DNA from: an uncultured Ruminococcus sp.
Lineage (GTDB): Bacteria; Bacillota; Clostridia; Oscillospirales; Ruminococcaceae
Direction of reading: 5' to 3'
NCBI GenBank assembly: GCA_900539835.1
Contig: UQDR01000014.1
Coordinates: 1-60,709 of the forward strand
Length of the DNA stretch: 60,709 nucleotides
The first letter of the stretch is position 1; each line of letters starts with the position of its first letter. Position numbers and translations under genes: made by a program. Below, in pieces: positions 41,786 through 51,734 of the stretch. Below the pieces are notes generated by a model that did not search any database, had not been told where the DNA came from, and was given only the letters and a program-made list of their open reading frames with translations.

Positions 41786-42196
41786 ATGAGTAAAATTTTT
41801 AAAAGAATCGCTGCAATGAGTGCGGCAGTAATGATGATGGCTTCTATTTCATCTATGGGAGTGAGTGCTTTGGATAATACTTATTCACTTTACATAACAA
41901 ATTATGCAAATGTAAATACCAAGAAGTGTCAGGCTGGCACATCACATAAGGATGGTTGGATTACAACGACTGTTAACTTGGACAAGGTATCCAGCGGTGC
42001 GGGAATAACTTATATAACATACGTAAATGGAAAATTTGTAGGAAGCACCCCCAAAATTTCTAAAGTTGGTGCTTATCCTAAAGACTACAGTAATGGTGAA
42101 ATTATAAGGAATAAATCAATAACTATAACTGTGAATCTCGCACCTTCGTCAACCGGAATAGGAAGTTCTGCAAGTGGTTGGGTTTCAGGAAGTTAA
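41786..42196 (+). CDS. Secreted small protein of unknown function
   Basis: 136 aa behind AGAGGAAA. A clear signal peptide (KRIAAMSAAVMMMASISSMG, cleavage near VSA-LD) leaves a mature protein of about 107 residues. It is rich in Tyr, Thr, Ser and Gly, mostly beta-forming, has one Cys and ends GIGSSASGWVSGS. No family recognised. A terminator separates it from a lipoprotein and ABC transporter operon. Size, export and context recall secreted bacteriocins with an ABC self-protection system, such as the lactococcin-972 type, but the sequence does not show that family clearly. Confidence 0.65.
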   Translation: MSKIFKRIAAMSAAVMMMASISSMGVSALDNTYSLYITNYANVNTKKCQAGTSHKDGWITTTVNLDKVSSGAGITYITYVNGKFVGSTPKISKVGAYPKDYSNGEIIRNKSITITVNLAPSSTGIGSSASGWVSGS

Positions 42197-42235
42197 GGTT
42201 TGAGATTAAAAATGTCAAGCGATAATTAATTATAA

Positions 42236-42280
42236 GCTCCTCAATTATATCAACTAACACAGATTATTGAGGAGCATTTT
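42236..42280 (+). terminator. Terminator between the secreted protein gene and the lipoprotein-ABC operon
   Basis: A perfect 10-bp stem GCTCCTCAAT/ATTGAGGAGC with a 20-base loop, then ATTTTCTTT. Partial read-through would give more of the secreted protein than of the transporter. Confidence 0.75.
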
Positions 42281-42307
42281 CTTTATTTAATTGAAAGGTG
42301 GCAGTAA

Positions 42308-43411
42308 ATGAAAAAACAAATAATAATAACTTCAATAATTGCTGTAGTCGTATTATCTTCCTGTGCTCAGACACCTGATAGCATACAAGGAAATAATTAT
42401 AATACCGATTTGAATTTAAACGATAAAGTGCCAGTTGAACATATCCTTGATGACTTTGATGAAGCTTTTAAAACAGAATATTTAAAATTTAAATTGCCTG
42501 ATAAGTCATCTGTTATCATAAATCAGCCTGAGGGGGTTTATGATCTTGAATTAAAGTATGTTAATTCTGAAAAAAGTTTGGAATGGTTAAAAGAAAAAGT
42601 GTTTAAATTGGCTGAAATTTTTAATGTTACAAATGGTGATTTGAAAGTCACAAAAGATATTCGTTATACTATAGAAAATAATGTGGAAAAAGTTAGACTA
42701 AGCCTACTTTCAGAGCCCAACTATGATTTAAATGGTGATTGGAATCCTAATGATATAGTAACAAATAAAATTGAATATTTAGACAGAAAAAAATTAATTA
42801 ATCCTGATTATAAATCTATAATTGATAAATATGTTAAGTGTGCGAATGATATTAATGTTGCGTTTGGTGGTGTACTTAATCATAATCCAATGGATTTATA
42901 TATCAAAGATTATAACAGTGAAATTTTTTATGAACTTAGTTTACAACCCACCTATAAGGGAATAGGTATTCAATGCATAACTCCTACATTTATTCCAAGT
43001 GATATATTTGAAGGAAATAATGCATTAATGACAATGAGTTTCGATATCAGGTTTTTGTATGATAATAATTTTAAACTTTACTCATTTGTAAGTAGCAACA
43101 ACTATACTCCTGTTAAAGAGGAAGTAATAGATAAATTGATTTCATTTAAGGGCGCATGTGATATTCTTGAGGAAGAGCTTGCATCAAATGTAAGAATGGA
43201 ATTTGACGATGTGAAGCTATGGTATGAACCGAGAGGAACAATATTAGATGCGACCACTGAAGACGGTTTTGACGGAAGCAAGACAACAAAATGCACACCA
43301 AAGTGGTTTTTTATATCAGACAACGAAGAAGATAGTGGATTACATCACGCTATAAATTATGTAACTGTAGACTGTGTTACGGGTGAAATTGAAGTTTTCT
43401 TTCCGGGGTGA
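42308..43411 (+). CDS. Lipoprotein of unknown function
   Basis: 367 aa behind GAAAGGTGG. The signal peptide ends in the lipobox VLSSC, with Cys19 as lipid-bearing residue. The mature part is mixed alpha/beta, acidic and without recognised domain; GLHHAINYVTVDCVTGEIEV is near the C-terminus. Its stop is 9 bases before the first permease gene, so it is the surface partner of the ABC transporter downstream. It could be a substrate-capture or immunity lipoprotein. Confidence 0.72.
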   Translation: MKKQIIITSIIAVVVLSSCAQTPDSIQGNNYNTDLNLNDKVPVEHILDDFDEAFKTEYLKFKLPDKSSVIINQPEGVYDLELKYVNSEKSLEWLKEKVFKLAEIFNVTNGDLKVTKDIRYTIENNVEKVRLSLLSEPNYDLNGDWNPNDIVTNKIEYLDRKKLINPDYKSIIDKYVKCANDINVAFGGVLNHNPMDLYIKDYNSEIFYELSLQPTYKGIGIQCITPTFIPSDIFEGNNALMTMSFDIRFLYDNNFKLYSFVSSNNYTPVKEEVIDKLISFKGACDILEEELASNVRMEFDDVKLWYEPRGTILDATTEDGFDGSKTTKCTPKWFFISDNEEDSGLHHAINYVTVDCVTGEIEVFFPG

Positions 43412-43420
43412 GGTGAATAA

Positions 43421-44281
43421 ATGAAATCTTTACGCTGTGACTTGAATAAGACTATAATAAATTCAGGTTTTATAGGAGCAGTATTTATTACTTTCATTTT
43501 GTGCTTTACAGCTTATGCATATATTGACAGTGCAACAAATAAAACTTATTCAGTATTTGAAGCATTATTTAATCTTGATAAAAATATAATTCAAACCAAT
43601 AGTGATTTTGCTTCAATATTTATTTTTAGAAAGGCGATGTCCGGATACATAACTATGTTCTTGCCGATAATCGTGGCATTTCCGTTTATGGTATCATTCT
43701 GTGCGGAAAGAAATAACGGACTTATGCGCTTTACTATAACCAGAATAGGAAAGTATAAATATTACTTCTCAAAGTTTTTTGCTTCATTTATAAGCGGAGG
43801 GCTTGCAGTATTAATAGGTACTGTAATTTTCGGATTAATATCGGTAATTCTTTTCCCGGAATTGCCTTCTTATAATTTATCGCCCGATGAATTGGAGGGG
43901 CTATTGCCCGAAGGTATTACTGTAACGGTGATAAAAACATTAGTTTCTGCCTTTTTTTATGGAGCAGTCAGTACATTGCCGGCGTTCTTGTTGAGTTCTT
44001 TCTGTAAAAATCCATATCTGATTACCTGTATTCCATTTTTGCTGACTTATATATGGAATACCACCCTTGAAAAGCTCATTTCAAAAGGGCTTGAAATAGG
44101 AGATTATGAGGTTTATGACAAGCTCTCGCCATTTTATCCTAATGCAATTGCTAATTTGTGTTATAGCAGTGAGTTCGATTTGGCTGCAAAGAAAACAATA
44201 TTGTTTAATATAATTTATGCAGCTGTAATGTTGACAGGTTTTATTTTCCTTATGAATAAACGCAAGGATAAGGGGTGTTAA
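43421..44281 (+). CDS. ABC-2-like membrane protein 1
   Basis: 286 aa, six predicted membrane helices, with a large outer loop (about 40-75) after the first. FCAERNNGLMRFTITRIGKY matches the cytoplasmic loop of ABC-2 permeases. Start behind GAGGTG. It is separated by one base from the next permease gene and probably forms a heterodimer with it. Confidence 0.75.
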   Translation: MKSLRCDLNKTIINSGFIGAVFITFILCFTAYAYIDSATNKTYSVFEALFNLDKNIIQTNSDFASIFIFRKAMSGYITMFLPIIVAFPFMVSFCAERNNGLMRFTITRIGKYKYYFSKFFASFISGGLAVLIGTVIFGLISVILFPELPSYNLSPDELEGLLPEGITVTVIKTLVSAFFYGAVSTLPAFLLSSFCKNPYLITCIPFLLTYIWNTTLEKLISKGLEIGDYEVYDKLSPFYPNAIANLCYSSEFDLAAKKTILFNIIYAAVMLTGFIFLMNKRKDKGC

Positions 44282-44282
44282 T

Positions 44283-45155
44283 ATGAATAATTTCAGTATT
44301 AAAAAAAGCTTTTCCTGCGCTAAAACCGAATATGTAAAATGGATATGTGATGCGAGGATGATAATACTTGCAGTTTTTGTGATTTTTATTTACAGCTTTG
44401 CGATTGAACCGCTTTTAGCAAATGCAGAGCTTATGAATGAACCGCTGAATATTTTAGAGCCGTTCATAGCAGTTTCAAATTCCTGGGCAATACTTCTTAT
44501 TATACCATTAGTATTTCTGACGCTGATTGCAGATTATCCGAGAATTGATACAAATACGGTTTTCTATATAATCAGAATAGGCAGGTTAAACTGGCTGTTG
44601 GGGCAAATAATAAAGCTGGTTTTTATGGCTGTTTCATATTTGGCTGTAATATTTTTGGGTGCAGTAATTCCAATGCTGTCAAAGGGTTTTTGGTATAACG
44701 GCTGGAGTAATGTAGCAACGGGTTTTGTAAAAATGTTTCCTGAAAAACGAGGAAATTTCGGTGTTCAGCTTCTTCCTGAAAATCTTTATAATCAGATTTC
44801 AGTATTTAAAGCTGCGGTTCAAAGCTATCTGCTTGTATTTGCATATCTGATGATAATCGGCTTGCTTCTCCTTGCATTTTCACTTATAAAAAGAAAGACC
44901 GCAGGATTTGTTCTCTGCGGAGCTATTATTTCATTGGGAACAGCCTTTTGTTCGATAAAAACAAGTCTTATGTGGACAATGCCAATGGGGAATTCTATTA
45001 TATGGCTTCACTATACAAAATATTTTAAAGAACCTGTAATGTCAATGGGATTTTCGGCAATATATCTTACGGCTTTTATTGCTGTTCTGTTAATTTTCTG
45101 TGGAATATCAATTCATAAATTTAACTATGACAATGTCTCAGAAATAGCCGGTTAG
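44283..45155 (+). CDS. ABC-2-like membrane protein 2
   Basis: 290 aa, six predicted membrane helices. DTNTVFYIIRIGRLNWLLGQ matches the cytoplasmic loop found in its neighbour, so the two are distant homologues. Start one base after the stop of the previous gene with a GGGG site. The ATPase gene follows after 13 bases. Confidence 0.75.
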   Translation: MNNFSIKKSFSCAKTEYVKWICDARMIILAVFVIFIYSFAIEPLLANAELMNEPLNILEPFIAVSNSWAILLIIPLVFLTLIADYPRIDTNTVFYIIRIGRLNWLLGQIIKLVFMAVSYLAVIFLGAVIPMLSKGFWYNGWSNVATGFVKMFPEKRGNFGVQLLPENLYNQISVFKAAVQSYLLVFAYLMIIGLLLLAFSLIKRKTAGFVLCGAIISLGTAFCSIKTSLMWTMPMGNSIIWLHYTKYFKEPVMSMGFSAIYLTAFIAVLLIFCGISIHKFNYDNVSEIAG

Positions 45156-45168
45156 GAGGGATAGCTTG

Positions 45169-45804
45169 ATGAATATAATTGATGTAAAAGAAGTAAATCT
45201 TACTCTTGGAAAGACCCAAATTTTAAAAAATATAACCGTCAGCTTTGAAGAGGGCAAAATTCACGGACTTATAGGAAGAAACGGTTCTGGCAAGACTATG
45301 CTGATGAAATGTATTTGTGGTTTTATAAAGACAACAAGCGGAGAAATTATCGTTGACGGAAAAAAGATTGGAAAGGATGTTGATTTTCCCAAGGACATGG
45401 GAATTATCATTGAAACTCCCGGTTTTATTCCGTATTATTCAGGCTATAAGAACTTAAAGCTTCTTGCCGGGCTTAACAACAAAATTGGTAAAGACGAGAT
45501 TAAAAAAAGTATGCAGCAGGTGGGACTTGATCCGGCTCTTAAACGGCATGTTAAAAAATATTCACTCGGAATGCGGCAAAGATTGGGACTGGCGCAGGCA
45601 ATTATGGAAAATCCTAAGATATTGGTGCTGGATGAGCCGTTTAACGGTTTGGATAAGGATGGAGTAAAGGATATGCGGGAATATCTTCTCGGCTATAAAA
45701 AGCAGGGGAAAACTATCCTTATTTGTTCTCATTCAGCAGAGGATATATCAGTTTTATGTGATACAGTACATGAAATGGACAAAGGATTTATCAGCAAGGT
45801 ATAA
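45169..45804 (+). CDS. ABC transporter ATPase
   Basis: 211 aa from the ATG behind GGAGGG; a TTG one codon upstream is also open. Walker A GRNGSGKT, signature SLGMRQR, Walker B ILVLDEP, switch His in LICSHSAEDI. It is close to BcrA-type ATPases but lacks the C-terminal extension of the one at 7623. It energises the permease pair encoded just upstream. The substrate is unknown. Confidence 0.88.
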   Translation: MNIIDVKEVNLTLGKTQILKNITVSFEEGKIHGLIGRNGSGKTMLMKCICGFIKTTSGEIIVDGKKIGKDVDFPKDMGIIIETPGFIPYYSGYKNLKLLAGLNNKIGKDEIKKSMQQVGLDPALKRHVKKYSLGMRQRLGLAQAIMENPKILVLDEPFNGLDKDGVKDMREYLLGYKKQGKTILICSHSAEDISVLCDTVHEMDKGFISKV

Positions 45805-45865
45805 GATTTTCGGTCAGTTTACATAAAGTTCAAATATTAAATATATAGTTTTTTAAAGCGGAATG

Positions 45866-48424
45866 TCAGTAAAGATTATAAAACCATTTCGCTTTAATTT
45901 TTTGTATTTTTGTGAGGCGCTTTTCATAGATATCACTGCGGATCTTCTTCAATATTTGTCTTGAAGCAGCGCATTCGTCAAAGGTTATATCTTCATTACT
46001 CATATTTGCTTTTACTGCAAGGTCTGTAAGAACAGCAAAGACTTCTCCTGATTCGCTAATATTCATATTTTTGCATACTTTTTTTACTTTAGAAGCAAAC
46101 TGAATATCTGATATATTTTTATCATTATAAATAGAAATAAGTTTAAAGTATTTTATACAGCATGTATAAATGTTTTGTATACATTTTTGCCTGTCAGAGT
46201 CATTTACTGATTTTCGCAGCTTTTTTAAATTTAATTTACGTCTTATAATAATGAATAGAACTATTGCTCCTAATCCGATAAATACGGCGGCTGATGTCAT
46301 CAGGATACGAATAGTTGAGTTAGAATATACATTGTTATTTGTTAAATTTATAGAGGGTTTAGAATCAGATTTAATAGGAGCTGAAGAGGAATGGTCTGAT
46401 TTTGATGAGCTGTCGTTTTTTGAAGTATCAGCTTTTGACGAACTATCGTCAGAGGCCCATATCTGTTCACCATAACCGGGGGTAAATTCACAGGGTATCC
46501 ACCCGATTTCCTTTATAAAAACTTCTGTCCATGCATGGGCAGATTTATCTTTTACGGCAATATTATAAAGACCGTTTTCATCCGGATTTTTAAGTTGTGT
46601 AGGTGAAACGGCATATCCTTCTACGTATCTTGCAGGGAATCCGAATTTTCTCATAAGCATAGTGCCGGCAGATGCAAAATAGGTACAATATCCCTTATTC
46701 TGCTTACCCAGAAAATAGTCGATAAAATCTTCGCCGTCGGGTGTTTTTCCGGGGGCGAGGGTATATTCATAATTCTCCTTAAAGTAATCTTGTATTGCAT
46801 TTTTAACTTGAAAAAAGTATCTGAACTTTTCAAATCCGCTGCCTTGAAAATCAAGTTGATTGCTTATAATATTATAAACATTGTCCAGAGCCTCTGATTG
46901 AATCGGTTCCATGTATGCATATGATGCATAAGAATCATATATTTCTGATATATTTACTGTTTCACCATCCACATAAAGCTGTAGGTCGTTAAAGTAATCG
47001 CTGTTGTTGTTCATTTTGTCATCAAGATAAGCAATATTATAAAAAGGCATCTGATATTTTCTGCTTTGTGATTCGATGTTTTCCCAAGAACCCGGAAATG
47101 TTTTATGATTGTCAATTGCCGAATAGAGCGTCATATATGGAGCATAGAGGTATTTGTTATTTGCCCTTTTTACGTTTATGGTAATAGTATCAGGTTTTTT
47201 TATTCCGTCTTTGATACGATAAATTTCATTTTGTTCTGCCTCATAATAATTATAGTCCTGAATATACATATTATTTTCATAGAAAGCATTCTTAAGGGGT
47301 TCGGCATAATCAGGATCATTATTGGAAATCCAGCAGTTATTTTTATATTCCCCGGATATATAGCCTTTCAGATACAAAGTATCACGAAAAATGGGAACGG
47401 TTATTTCCAAGTCGGTTGAACCTTTAAATTTAATTTCATTGACATTGCCCAATTTACCCTCGTTTATTCCTCCGCTGCCTTTTGAGGAAAAAGGATTTAT
47501 ATCAGAGAGTATATTAATAAAATCTTGATAAGTTAAATTTTTGGTAAAACCCGAAATATCATCTCTTACCTCGTTTAGTTTTTCCGGACGCTGATAACCT
47601 AAGAAATCAGCGGTAAATGTGACAAAGGCAAAAACTCCTATACAAAGAAGTGATATAAATATAGTAAAGGACTGAAAAAACTGTCTTTTTATTTTATGGG
47701 AAGTAAGATAAAAGGACTTTTTTCTTTGATTGACAACAAACGTATTTTTTCTGCCTGCTTTATTTGAATTATGATTTATTATTTGAAGTGATAGTGTGAT
47801 TATCCAACAAGTAACTACTCCGAAAACGTATATGGCAGTTGGCTTGAAGCCCCAATATACTCCTATTTCAAAAAAGGGGAAGGTAGCAAGAAATAAAAGG
47901 GGAAAATCTATTCTTATTATTAATGCAATAAAATGCAAAAGAATTATTATTAATGAAACAGCAGCAAAGAAATAGGTCGCACACTGAGAATAGGTTTCCG
48001 GATCAATAGCGTCTAAGCTCAGGCTGTTTGGTATTTTGGCATTAAGCAAATAGGCTTTTAATGCTACATAAAAGCCGTCAATCACACGGGGCAGTGAATA
48101 TAAGAAATATCCGGAAATAATCAGAACATATGCTGATGATAAATAACGTACTTTTTTTCTGTGGCTTGTAATAAGAAAAAAAGCTAAAGAAAATGTAACA
48201 ACCACAAGGCCTAAGATTTTTTTGTGAATATAAAGATTGGGGAAAAATGAAGCAAGCATAAAAACAGCGCAAAATGATGATATAACAAGGATCAAGCCCT
48301 GAATAAAGCGAAAGCAGTCCTTCTTATATTTTCCCTTATTATAAAGCTGAATATCTCCGCTTATTTCTATTCCGTCGGAGCTGACTAAATTGCCTTTATT
48401 CAATTGTGAAGAAGATTTTTTCAT
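45866..48424 (-). CDS. Transglutaminase-like membrane protein (TgpA-like)
   Basis: 852 aa from the ATG behind CGGAGC. A block of about six membrane helices (about 40-270) is followed by an outer part with a transglutaminase core: GYCTYFASAGTMLMRKFGFP with the Cys, GYAVSP, AHAWTEVFI with the His and GWIPCEFTPGYG. A Ser/Lys-rich linker, one more membrane helix near 720 and a cytoplasmic tail complete it. It is the third gene of a moxR-DUF58-tgpA operon, a conserved set thought to act in envelope protein processing. The exact substrate is not known. Confidence 0.86.
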   Translation of the reverse strand: MKKSSSQLNKGNLVSSDGIEISGDIQLYNKGKYKKDCFRFIQGLILVISSFCAVFMLASFFPNLYIHKKILGLVVVTFSLAFFLITSHRKKVRYLSSAYVLIISGYFLYSLPRVIDGFYVALKAYLLNAKIPNSLSLDAIDPETYSQCATYFFAAVSLIIILLHFIALIIRIDFPLLFLATFPFFEIGVYWGFKPTAIYVFGVVTCWIITLSLQIINHNSNKAGRKNTFVVNQRKKSFYLTSHKIKRQFFQSFTIFISLLCIGVFAFVTFTADFLGYQRPEKLNEVRDDISGFTKNLTYQDFINILSDINPFSSKGSGGINEGKLGNVNEIKFKGSTDLEITVPIFRDTLYLKGYISGEYKNNCWISNNDPDYAEPLKNAFYENNMYIQDYNYYEAEQNEIYRIKDGIKKPDTITINVKRANNKYLYAPYMTLYSAIDNHKTFPGSWENIESQSRKYQMPFYNIAYLDDKMNNNSDYFNDLQLYVDGETVNISEIYDSYASYAYMEPIQSEALDNVYNIISNQLDFQGSGFEKFRYFFQVKNAIQDYFKENYEYTLAPGKTPDGEDFIDYFLGKQNKGYCTYFASAGTMLMRKFGFPARYVEGYAVSPTQLKNPDENGLYNIAVKDKSAHAWTEVFIKEIGWIPCEFTPGYGEQIWASDDSSSKADTSKNDSSSKSDHSSSAPIKSDSKPSINLTNNNVYSNSTIRILMTSAAVFIGLGAIVLFIIIRRKLNLKKLRKSVNDSDRQKCIQNIYTCCIKYFKLISIYNDKNISDIQFASKVKKVCKNMNISESGEVFAVLTDLAVKANMSNEDITFDECAASRQILKKIRSDIYEKRLTKIQKIKAKWFYNLY

Positions 48425-48437
48425 AATTGCTCCGTTC

Positions 48438-49625
48438 TTATAAAATAATATTGTTAAGATCTGATGAAAGTGATTCCGGTTTAACTGATACAACTTTTAC
48501 ATTGTTTTTATCTGAATAGTTTAAAGACAAAGGTTTTGAGTTTACATAAACAATAGTTATAAGTGTTTTTTCATTTATGTTTTCTAATAATTCCGCCAGC
48601 TTGTCCGACAAGGAGGAAGTAATAAAAATCCAGTGTGCAGACATAGGCTGACTATGGCTTAGGCTATGAATCACTGCACAATCATCCTGATGAACAGGCG
48701 CTGCTAAAACTTCACAGACAGCCTGTTTAGTATCATCGGCATTTTGGACATTTACGCTGATGTTTTTTTGTTTTGAGTCATCATACCAACAAATGTTATG
48801 AGAAATCTGTTTTTCTGAAAAATAGGATGAATATGAATAAGCAGCTGTAACAACTGCGTCATATATATCTGCGCTGTTTTCAGGTGAGTTGTTAAAACTC
48901 AGGTTAAGCAATATGGTAATCATATTTGTTATAGGCAAGGAATAGTCTTTGACCATGGTTATTCCTTGCTTAGCGGTAAGCTTCCAATGGATTCGATTAA
49001 GCTTATCGTTTTCAGCATATTCTCTTATATCAAAAATTTCTGATGGATCGTCACCTTTTTTTATTTTGGAATATACATTGCTTTCTAAATTGTCATTGCT
49101 AAAATCTAACATTTCATTTTTTAACTGCATAAGCTGAGGGAAAACAGTTATCAGAGCTTCATTTTGAGTTTTAATTTCTGACATTGTCAGCTTAGGCTTA
49201 AAGAGTTTAAGCAAGGAGCTTATTCTTACATTGGTTATCCTAAGATTTATAGTACCGCAATGATTAGAGGCAATATTGAATTTCAGAAGCTGTGAATCCT
49301 TCGCTAAAACAGGGGAGTTAATTTTAAACTTTTCTTTTTTATCTGAAAAATTCATTGAGTAAGATAACGTTATTTCAGCATTTGCAACCGGAAAAATAGA
49401 ATTATTTTCTATTTTAATAGTTATTGGAGTTTGATTTTCTTTGTGCGTAATACAGTGGAGATCAAGAAATGTTAATTTTAGCTTTCTTTTCTGAATAGCA
49501 GTGATGATAATCAAAACAACAGGAAGTATTAAAAGAAATGAAAAAAGATAAAAAGACAGAATCCCCTTATATAATATATAAAACGTAAAGGATATAAGGA
49601 TTAATACTAAATAGAATAAAATCAT
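48438..49625 (-). CDS. DUF58 protein
   Basis: 395 aa. Two membrane helices at 1-40 are followed by a beta domain. The DUF58 signature (KGDDPSEIFDIREYAENDKL, NRIHWKLTAKQG) is at about 190-222, with a von Willebrand-A-like fold after it. It lies between moxR (16 bases) and the transglutaminase gene (13 bases), the standard order of this operon. Confidence 0.9.
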   Translation of the reverse strand: MILFYLVLILISFTFYILYKGILSFYLFSFLLILPVVLIIITAIQKRKLKLTFLDLHCITHKENQTPITIKIENNSIFPVANAEITLSYSMNFSDKKEKFKINSPVLAKDSQLLKFNIASNHCGTINLRITNVRISSLLKLFKPKLTMSEIKTQNEALITVFPQLMQLKNEMLDFSNDNLESNVYSKIKKGDDPSEIFDIREYAENDKLNRIHWKLTAKQGITMVKDYSLPITNMITILLNLSFNNSPENSADIYDAVVTAAYSYSSYFSEKQISHNICWYDDSKQKNISVNVQNADDTKQAVCEVLAAPVHQDDCAVIHSLSHSQPMSAHWIFITSSLSDKLAELLENINEKTLITIVYVNSKPLSLNYSDKNNVKVVSVKPESLSSDLNNIIL

Positions 49626-49641
49626 ATTTAATCTCCGCTTA

Positions 49642-50607
49642 TTAATTTACACGAGGAACCGGCACAGAGTTTATGATATCTTTCAAAATATCCTCCCCTG
49701 TTATATTATTGATTTTAGATTTTGAACTGAAGATGATTCTATGCATTAAGACATCGTTAAAACAATATTGTACATCATCAGGGATAACAAAGCTTCTGCC
49801 TTTTAAAAGCGCAGTGGCTTTTGACATTTTTAAAAGTGCGATTGTACCTCTTGGAGAAAGCCCCAGCTTTATAAACGGATGGTTTCTTGTGGCGGCTGAA
49901 AGCTTTGCAATATATTCAAACATAACATCAGATACAAATATTTTTTCTATCTCTCGTTTAGCGATGATAAGCTCTTGTGCAGTTACAACTGATTTTACAT
50001 AATCCATGTTAATAAGGCTATGTTTAGATTTAAGCATGTTAATTTCACTTTCAAGGTTCGGATAACCCATAGTCAGTCGTATGATGAATCTATCCATTTG
50101 AGATTCGGGAAGCATCTGAGTTCCGACTGAACCTATCGGATTCTGAGTTGCTATAACTATATAGGGATCGGGCATTTTATAAACTTTTCCGTCTACGGTG
50201 ACCTTGCCTTCTTCCATAACCTCAAGTAAAGCGGACTGGGTTTTTGATGAGGTTCTGTTAATTTCATCAGCAAGAAAAAGATTAGTTAAGGCTGCACCGG
50301 GTTTATATTCAAACTGATGAGTTTCACGGTTATAAATTGAAAATCCTGTTATATCAGATGGAAGAACATCAGGAGTAAACTGAAGCCGTTTATAATCAAG
50401 AGATAATGCTTTGGACAGTGCAATGGCAAGAGTGGTTTTTCCAACTCCCGGAATGTCTTCGATCAGCACATGACCGCCTGAAAGTATGGCTAACAATACC
50501 TTCACTATAATTTCTTTTTTTCCTATTATAACTTTTTCTATTTCATTGATTACATTTTGAGACAGCTTCAGAACGTTAAGCTGTTTAGGGGAAAGATTGT
50601 GTTTCAT
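49642..50607 (-). CDS. MoxR-family AAA+ ATPase
   Basis: 321 aa behind AAGGAGAA. Walker A EDIPGVGKTT, Walker B LFLADEINRTSSKTQSALLE, sensor 1 IATQNPIGSVGTQMLPESQM, and the arginine-finger/sensor-2 segment LGLSPRGTIALLKMSKA. MoxR proteins act as chaperones for partner DUF58/VWA proteins; the partner gene follows directly. It is divergent from the spoIIIA operon. Confidence 0.93.
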   Translation of the reverse strand: MKHNLSPKQLNVLKLSQNVINEIEKVIIGKKEIIVKVLLAILSGGHVLIEDIPGVGKTTLAIALSKALSLDYKRLQFTPDVLPSDITGFSIYNRETHQFEYKPGAALTNLFLADEINRTSSKTQSALLEVMEEGKVTVDGKVYKMPDPYIVIATQNPIGSVGTQMLPESQMDRFIIRLTMGYPNLESEINMLKSKHSLINMDYVKSVVTAQELIIAKREIEKIFVSDVMFEYIAKLSAATRNHPFIKLGLSPRGTIALLKMSKATALLKGRSFVIPDDVQYCFNDVLMHRIIFSSKSKINNITGEDILKDIINSVPVPRVN

Positions 50608-50730
50608 TTTTGTTCTCCTTATTATTTTGATAAATTTAGACTCGTTTTATATTATAATAACATATGAATCGAATTTTGACAACATATAAATTCAAAATAA
50701 TTCTAAAAATATACAGGCGAAAATTTCAAT

Positions 50731-50760
50731 GGAATACAAAATAAGATATAAGCATATTAT
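50731..50760 (+). promoter_or_regulatory. Sigma-E-like promoter of the spoIIIA operon
   Basis: GGAATACA, 14 bases, CATATTAT, about 30 bases before spoIIIAA. It resembles the mother-cell sigma-E consensus, known to control spoIIIA in Bacillus. No good sigma-A promoter was seen here. Confidence 0.5.
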
Positions 50761-50789
50761 GTTTTAGGACAAGTAAGGGTAGTGATAAT

Positions 50790-51719
50790 ATGATTCGTGA
50801 AAAAAGCAAGCTTAACGACGCTTATGAGCTGTTAACTCCGAAAATCAGGTGTGCTGTTGCGGCAATTCCTGAAATGGAACGCCAACGTATACAAGAAATC
50901 AGGCTTAGGCTTGGGAAAAAGCTGACGGTTACTCTTTTCGGTAAGGAATACTTTGTCACATGCGACGGCAGGCTTTCAGCAACGGCTAATGAAGGTGTGG
51001 ATGTATTTTTTGAGGACATTGATATTACATATAAGCGTGCGTTCCGCAACTCACTTCACAGTTATCACAGGGAAATAGCCAATGGATATATTACGGCTGA
51101 CGGCGGAAACAGAATAGGATTCTGCGGAACAGCAGTTCTTGATTCAACTGATAATTATTCCGTTGAAACAGTAAAACACATTTCTTCCGTAAATATAAGA
51201 ATTGCGAGAGAGGTGTTTGGGGCGGGAGAGGACATTTGCGCTAAAGCCTTTTCAAACGGCCCGTCGTCTTTAATAATCGGAGGTCCTCCGGCTTGCGGAA
51301 AGACTACAGTATTAAGGGACTTATGCAGGATTCTTGGCGGTAAATACCGTTTATCTCTTATTGACGAACGCAATGAAATATCTGCAAGTAAAGATGGATT
51401 GACTCAGAATTCTGTTGGCGAAATGACAGATGTTTTTAACTCATATAACAAGCTTGAGGGAATTATGACTGCTGTTAAGGTTATGTCGCCGATGATTTTG
51501 GTCTGTGATGAAATCGGTGCAAAAGGCGATGCCGCAGCTTTAGAATATGCCGTTAATTCGGGGGTGAAGCTTATTGCAACCTGTCATGCAGGAAGCTTTG
51601 AAGAAATGAAAAAGCGTTCTGGGGTGTCTAAGCTTATGAAAGAGAAAGTATTCGATTATGCTGCCATTCTCGGAACAGGTTCAATGTGCGGTCAGCTTTT
51701 AAGCTTTTATAAATTATAG
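50790..51719 (+). CDS. spoIIIAA: SpoIIIAA, ATPase of the SpoIIIA-SpoIIQ channel
   Basis: 309 aa. A secretion-type ATPase that powers the channel between mother cell and forespore. IQEIRLRLGKKLTV and RIGFCGTAV mark the N-terminal domain, GGPPACGKTTVLRDLCRI is Walker A, VCDEIG is in the Walker B region. First gene of a complete spoIIIAA-AH operon. Confidence 0.95.
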   Translation: MIREKSKLNDAYELLTPKIRCAVAAIPEMERQRIQEIRLRLGKKLTVTLFGKEYFVTCDGRLSATANEGVDVFFEDIDITYKRAFRNSLHSYHREIANGYITADGGNRIGFCGTAVLDSTDNYSVETVKHISSVNIRIAREVFGAGEDICAKAFSNGPSSLIIGGPPACGKTTVLRDLCRILGGKYRLSLIDERNEISASKDGLTQNSVGEMTDVFNSYNKLEGIMTAVKVMSPMILVCDEIGAKGDAAALEYAVNSGVKLIATCHAGSFEEMKKRSGVSKLMKEKVFDYAAILGTGSMCGQLLSFYKL

Positions 51720-51734
51720 CTTGAGGATATAGAT

